NCBI RefSeq assembly: GCF_000234665.1
Contig: NC_018328.1
Location: 774,990 to 838,989 of the forward strand
Length of the DNA: 64,000 bases
Source: Leishmania mexicana MHOM/GT/2001/U1103
Taxonomy: Eukaryota; Euglenozoa; Kinetoplastea; Trypanosomatida; Trypanosomatidae
Direction of reading: 5' to 3'
In this document: piece after piece, positions 59,696 to 64,000 of the stretch
How positions within the stretch are numbered: the first letter of the stretch is position 1
Layout of the letters: every line of letters starts with the position of its first letter
Notes under the pieces: model-generated
Seen by the model: only the letters and a program-made list of their open reading frames with translations
Databases searched by the model: none
What the model was told of the DNA's origin: nothing
Program-made: the position numbers and the translations under genes

Positions 59696-61135
59696 ATGTT
59701 CTTTCCCAGCCTCAGGCGACTGGCGCAGAAAGATTTCGATGCCTGGGGCTATCACATTCAATGGCCACAAAATCAGATCCTCTCTCCGCTGACCGGTAAG
59801 GTCGATTTTGTCGTTGAGGACATCAAGTTCGCCTACAATGCATGGAGCCTTTTGAGACTCGCCATGTTCTTTGGTGTAAAGCATCCCAAGGTGTTGAGCA
59901 ACATGACCACGACAACGCCGTCGATGGACATCATGCTCTCTGGCAATCGCCTGTTCTTTATGCACTCCCACGTCAAGGCTCATCTAAACCAGTCGAAAGT
60001 GCGCATTGCTCTCACCCCTAATCATCCCCGTGCTTTCCCGGTCCAAGAGCTTGTCTGGGAGACACACTGTCGTTTCCATGATCGCCAGTCAGCAGGCGTC
60101 CAGCTAGTACTGGGCATGGAAAATGGACTGTCACAGGAGGTCGTCGACGCCTGTAACCTCTGCACCTACATTCCCCAGTACGGCTCAGTCGGCTCACTAT
60201 CCATGCTCTCCGCGCTCGCCATAGCGGCACACTCAACCTGGCGTGCAGTTGTGCGGGAAGACGGCACCACTTTCCATACGAGCCTCGCTTTTCACGACCC
60301 TTCGCATGGACACATGCCGCTATCAAACAGTCCAGATAGAGTGCGACACTCGCTTCCGCACGAGATGAACTTACTGGGATGCAGCAACGCGGCCATTAAA
60401 GCTTTACTCGAGGAGAGACGGCGGACCTACGACCTCCAGGTGAGCGTGCTCATATACAACGAGCTTGGAGACCGCAACATCGGTGCCGTCATCCGGAATG
60501 CGAACGTCTTCAACTGCGAGTACGTGGCGATTGTGAATCGAAGGCGGTTCAACAGACGTGGCGCAATCGGTACACACAAGGTTATGAATGTTCTTTTCTT
60601 TGACACCGTCAACGATGATGCGGCACGACAGCGTTTCGAGGGGTATGAAGTGTGGCTTCTGTATCCATACTACCCTAATCTTGTCATGTACGAAGCCGAG
60701 GGAAAAGAAGATGCCTCCAGCAACTCATCAACCTTTGTGCGACACGAGGACCCCGTGCTACAGGCATGGGGTGCCACCCAGCACCAGCTCACCAGCGAGC
60801 ATCCCCTTGTGGTTCTCTACCCTCACCTCTGTCAACAAACGGTGTTTCTAGATGACGACAGATCTCTTGCCTCTTGTGTGCAAGACGTGAAGCGTAGAAA
60901 GCTCCGTGGAATCCTGCTAGCTGTGCCTGAGGAAGGGTGCTCCCCTCACCCGTGCTTCTGCAAGCTCAGTCATCGCGTCGTGTATGTCACAAGTCCATCA
61001 TTTCTCCCACACCAGACTCAGCGTGGGCTGAACCCGGCGCTTTCTACAGCGATTGCGCTCGAGAGATTGCGATGCGCTGTTGACAGCTTATGCCTCACGT
61101 CATGGCCGAACGGACCTGGTTCCCACTGTGTTTGA
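59696..61135 (+). CDS. Tandem SpoU/TrmH-type RNA 2'-O-methyltransferase
   Basis: A 479-residue protein; the open frame begins at a TTG (59687), so the ATG at 59696 is the start. Two SPOUT units appear. The first has a degenerate motif 1 at 38-62 (VVEDIKFAYNAWSLLRLAMFFG) and a well-kept motif 2/3 at 137-180 (GMENGLSQEV, TYIPQYGSVGSLSMLSALA). The second has an intact motif 1 at 255-280 (DRNIGAVIRNANVF) and a diverged motif 2/3 at ~405-460 (AVPEEGCSP, GLNPALSTAIALERL). SpoU enzymes methylate ribose 2'-OH of tRNA or rRNA and are normally dimers whose motif 1 Arg acts across the interface. Only gene on this strand before the telomere. Confidence 0.85.
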   Translation: MFFPSLRRLAQKDFDAWGYHIQWPQNQILSPLTGKVDFVVEDIKFAYNAWSLLRLAMFFGVKHPKVLSNMTTTTPSMDIMLSGNRLFFMHSHVKAHLNQSKVRIALTPNHPRAFPVQELVWETHCRFHDRQSAGVQLVLGMENGLSQEVVDACNLCTYIPQYGSVGSLSMLSALAIAAHSTWRAVVREDGTTFHTSLAFHDPSHGHMPLSNSPDRVRHSLPHEMNLLGCSNAAIKALLEERRRTYDLQVSVLIYNELGDRNIGAVIRNANVFNCEYVAIVNRRRFNRRGAIGTHKVMNVLFFDTVNDDAARQRFEGYEVWLLYPYYPNLVMYEAEGKEDASSNSSTFVRHEDPVLQAWGATQHQLTSEHPLVVLYPHLCQQTVFLDDDRSLASCVQDVKRRKLRGILLAVPEEGCSPHPCFCKLSHRVVYVTSPSFLPHQTQRGLNPALSTAIALERLRCAVDSLCLTSWPNGPGSHCV

Positions 61136-63590
61136 CCCCACACTGCATTGCGCGGCGCCAGCACAGTCTGCCGGAATGTCTTCTTCACCATTGCGGGGTT
61201 TCGTCCTTAACAAAAACTGCACTCGCTTCACTCTGCCCCTTCTCTGGCGGTGTTCTCGATTAATCACCGCTCTCATGACAAACAGTAACTTCCTGAACCC
61301 AGTACCTACTCTCACCCCCATTGCCGGGTGGGATATGCGCGCGTGGACGGCTGACTCATGAAGGACTCCTCTTTTCCCCGTCTCTATTGTCGCTTGTGAC
61401 CTTACCCCTTTCGGCGGTCTTCTCTTTTGCTTTCTCTGTGAACTCTTTCTCTGCGGATCTGTCGAACGGTTTTTCGAGTTCGGCCGCTCCTCATCAGCGT
61501 CGGTGAATGCCTAACACCGACGATGCAGAGGCGCGCTGTTGCACAGTACCACAGCCCTAACGGGCTTCTAGTGGCTTCTGTCCGATCTGCACATTAGTGC
61601 ATCTTAACTCTACCCCGTTTCAAGATACAGGCACTATCGCCGCTAGGCACTTCAAAAGCAGGACTGCCTGGACTCTGTTGTTCGCTATACAAGGGCAACA
61701 TGACCCGCCTCTTCTTGTCACATTACATAAACCACTTCTGCATGCGCAGAATCAGGGCATCCAGATTTGTTTCCAAACGATGGAGCCGAATATCGTGGTA
61801 GAAGAAGTGCACCTCATGTACCTACTGTCCGTTTCGACTAGTGCACTTGGGTTACAAGAGCTTGATCGCGTCTCATGATGGCTTGGGGGAGATCCACTAC
61901 TATTGAAGAACACCACATTGCTCATTCTGCGCGAGATGGTGCTTCACCACTCAGCTCTTCGCGAGGTTCCCTCGCTGCCCCTAGATCGCAATATCTCGCG
62001 CCTTGTCATCCCAGGCGCTCTGCTCTCTGAACTGGACAGCTTGCAAGCTACTAGTGCTCTCACTTGCTCGTGTGACCGGAGATCGGGGCAACTTCCTCAG
62101 CTACCACATCTTTTTCCCACGAGCGTGTGTGTTTGGCCACTGGAACGTGTGAATGGGCCTGCGTCCCTGGAGGAGCTTCTGTTCATAGGACACATCGAGG
62201 AGCGGGAATCCAGCGCTTTCACCTGCGCCAGCTCTAGTCATCACATCCCTGTCTGTAACTTCCGCATCTGCCGTTTCTCTGGCTTTCCGATATACACGTC
62301 GCACCATCGCGTCGGCATTGCTTCGCGGGCAGAGCTCGGTAATATATCACCGCTAATTCAAGTAGGTAGCGTTGGGTCAAATGGTGCAAGGCGTATCGGT
62401 GTGTGAGTGTGTGCAACCCACTTGTGGACCTTGAACTGTCCGGCAGCAGCCGGCTGGTTTCTATTTCCGCGCTGGCCGATGCCTCCTGGCCGCGAAGGGC
62501 AGCGATACACCGGGCAACTATTCGCATTACCAGCTCACTGGGTGTGCCCCTTTCTGTCGCACATAGGCGCGGGCGGAAAATTTGGCTTCGGCGCTTGAGA
62601 TGTCCGCCTAGAAACTTGGTGAGTGCGAACTGCTCGAGCACTTCACACTCTCTGTTGCTCTAGTCTCACCGGCTTGTCTTGAATGACCGGAGAACCCTCT
62701 CTTCAAGTGTTGGGCACTCGCTTCAGCGAAGCGCACGCTCTCATCGGTCTTTGCCTGTGTCCCGCATTGGGTGGAACTAGACGCTGAGGGTGGCAACGCT
62801 TTGCAGTCGTTCTCTGCACTCGCCGCATCGCTGCTCCTGCGGCTTGTTCGCGTCTTCTCCATCTGCATAGGCGAACTGAGTGACCTGTGTCGAGGTCGTC
62901 CACCCAAGGAGCCCTTCTTGACGCCTCCACCTCCCTCACACACTTGAAACCCATCACCTGCCCACCTGTGCGCCAGCTCCTCGTCGTCATGCTAAGCGGC
63001 AAGGAATTCGCATTAGCGCCGCAGAGATGTCCTTCATTGGAATCCCTTGCTCCTCAGTACTGCGAGCAGTCCTCCGATTTGTCTGTTTTGTTTTTTTGGC
63101 AGGCCCGGACTGGAGAAAGATGAATAAGAGTAGTGGCAGTTCGTTGCGTACATCTACCGTATAGAAGAGCCTTCATACACTACATACCCTTAGTGCCTGT
63201 AGCTAGATGCAAGTGACCGGTGTGCATGGTCATCTTCGCTTTTCGGGTAGCGTGCAAATTCTCGGGTATGAAGCATCCTCTGCTCAGGAGGTGGCGACAT
63301 GAGCACGTTATTATACTAAAGGACACGAAGAGTCTTTCCATGGCGATGTCGCATGCGCGGAGAGCAAGACCTACCGTTGGCATTGTCCCTTACTTTACTT
63401 CCCTAAGTCACCAGGATCACACGGAAATGACACTTACCGCCTGATTAACATTCAGTGTCAATACTAGCTCGGAGTTCAACGTCCCAGCGAAGCAAAAAGG
63501 TGCCTATGCGGTTTAGGGTTTTCTCTCCCCTGAGTGATGATTGCACAGTGACACCCACTTCAACAGGACGGGGGCATGACGGTGTACGGG
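61136..63590. other. Subtelomeric region without supported genes, 2.45 kb
   Basis: It contains the 3'UTR of the methyltransferase and pyrimidine-rich plus-strand sequence (61375-61450). Short frames occur (e.g. 61936-62406), with no recognisable domain and average composition. No repeats of the telomeric type and no transposon feature were seen. Confidence 0.6.
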
Positions 63591-63606
63591 TGAGTGGGTG
63601 GACGGG

Positions 63607-63930
63607 TCAGGGTCAGGGTCAGGGTCAGGGTCAGGGTCAGGGTCAGGGTCAGGGTCAGGGTCAGGGTCAGGGTCAGGGTCAGGGTCAGGGTCAGGGTCAG
63701 GGTCAGGGTCAGGGTCAGGGTCAGGGTCAGGGTCAGGGTCAGGGTCAGGGTCAGGGTTAGGGTTAGGGTCAGGGTCAGGGTCAGGGTCAGGGTCAGGGTC
63801 AGGGTCAGGGTCAGGGTCAGGGTCAGGGTCAGGGTCAGGGTCAGGGTTAGGGTTAGGGTTAGGGTTAGGGTTAGGGTTAGGGTTAGGGTTAGGGTTAGGG
63901 TTAGGGTTAGGGTTAGGGTTAGGGTTAGGG
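63607..63930 (+). repeat. Telomere-type hexamer array with TCAGGG variants
   Basis: Fifty-four perfect hexamers in tandem. Order: 25 TCAGGG (63607-63756), 2 TTAGGG (63757-63768), 13 TCAGGG (63769-63846), 14 TTAGGG (63847-63930). The G-rich strand is the plus strand and runs to the right, as at a right chromosome end. The unit immediately left (63601-63606) is GACGGG. Confidence 0.97.
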
Positions 63931-64000
63931 TACGGGTGTTGTTGTGACTTGGTGTGTGTGGTCTATTAAAGGTTGTTGTGTGCGTGTGTTATGGTACGGG
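63931..64000 (+). repeat. G/T-rich telomere-associated sequence
   Basis: Seventy bases of TACGGGTGTTG-type G/T-rich sequence follow the array; it ends in GGTACGGG at the window edge. The same TACGGG phrase occurs just left of the array at 63585-63590 and directly after it (63931-63936). It may be part of the Leishmania conserved telomere-associated sequence (LCTAS), which alternates with hexamer blocks. Confidence 0.5.

Noticed and set aside
61936..62406. 157-codon plus-strand open frame in the subtelomere
   Set aside because: It has the right strand, but no domain, average composition and no splice signal; support is too weak to call a gene.
63598..63969. Open frames of Gly-Ser, Gly-Gln or Val-Arg repeats
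   Set aside because: These are translations of the telomeric hexamer array.
1..64000. CRISPR array, bacterial operon elements or phage genes
   Set aside because: No spaced direct repeats, ribosome-binding sites or phage proteins are present; the window is eukaryotic.

Overview
The window looks like the right-hand end of a Leishmania (or close Leishmaniinae) chromosome. The protein genes are intronless and are separated by long pyrimidine-biased, CA/GT-repeat-rich spacers. From the left edge to 58.47 kb every supported gene lies on the minus strand, one polycistronic array read leftward. At about 58.5-59.7 kb the polarity changes, and a single plus-strand gene runs toward a terminal block of TTAGGG-type repeats in G-strand orientation, as expected for a right telomere. 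From memory and unverified, the gene order resembles the right end of L. major chromosome 24.

Layout, left to right. 1-2.9 kb: a large unrecognised protein cut by the window edge. 4.6-7.4 kb: two ubiquitin-conjugating-fold genes, an active UBE2C-like E2 and a cysteine-less variant of the FTS/AKTIP type. 7.4-11.5 kb: a long gene-free spacer holding a candidate SIDER-type retroposon. 11.5-11.9 kb: a small, probably N-myristoylated protein. 15.1-16.1 kb: a glycerophosphodiester phosphodiesterase. 17.5-25.6 kb: a VPS50/syndetin homologue and a 1438-residue coiled-coil protein. 26.4-34.2 kb: a single-pass protein with LAP1-like topology, a PPR protein, three identical RPL41 genes, RPL12, and a torsin-like AAA+ protein. 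36.6-46.4 kb: a four-pass membrane protein, a DUF5522-cobalamin adenosyltransferase fusion, a delta-9 desaturase with cytochrome b5, Notchless/Rsa4, and a DHHC palmitoyltransferase with a reduced zinc-ligand set. 47.4-58.5 kb: XPD helicase, a cullin, three coiled-coil or hypothetical proteins, and a MAP kinase kinase. 58.5-59.7 kb: a divergent strand-switch region, the expected transcription start for both units. 59.7-61.1 kb: a tandem SpoU-type methyltransferase. 61.1-63.6 kb: gene-poor subtelomere. 63.6-63.93 kb: patterned TCAGGG/TTAGGG repeats, followed by about 70 bases of G/T-rich non-hexameric sequence to the window end.

Adjacent genes do not form an operon in the bacterial sense; trypanosomatid arrays mix functions. 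Some members could still work together: UBE2C-like E2, AKTIP-like variant and cullin (ubiquitin); RPL41, RPL12 and Notchless (60S ribosome); and a torsin-like ATPase with a LAP1-like membrane protein (nuclear envelope/ER). The most interesting items are the tandem SpoU protein with complementary degenerate halves, the torsin/LAP1-like pair, the block-patterned telomere, and the single-gene telomeric transcription unit. Protein starts were checked against the DNA: several open frames begin at TTG or GTG, and there I moved the start to the first in-frame ATG.
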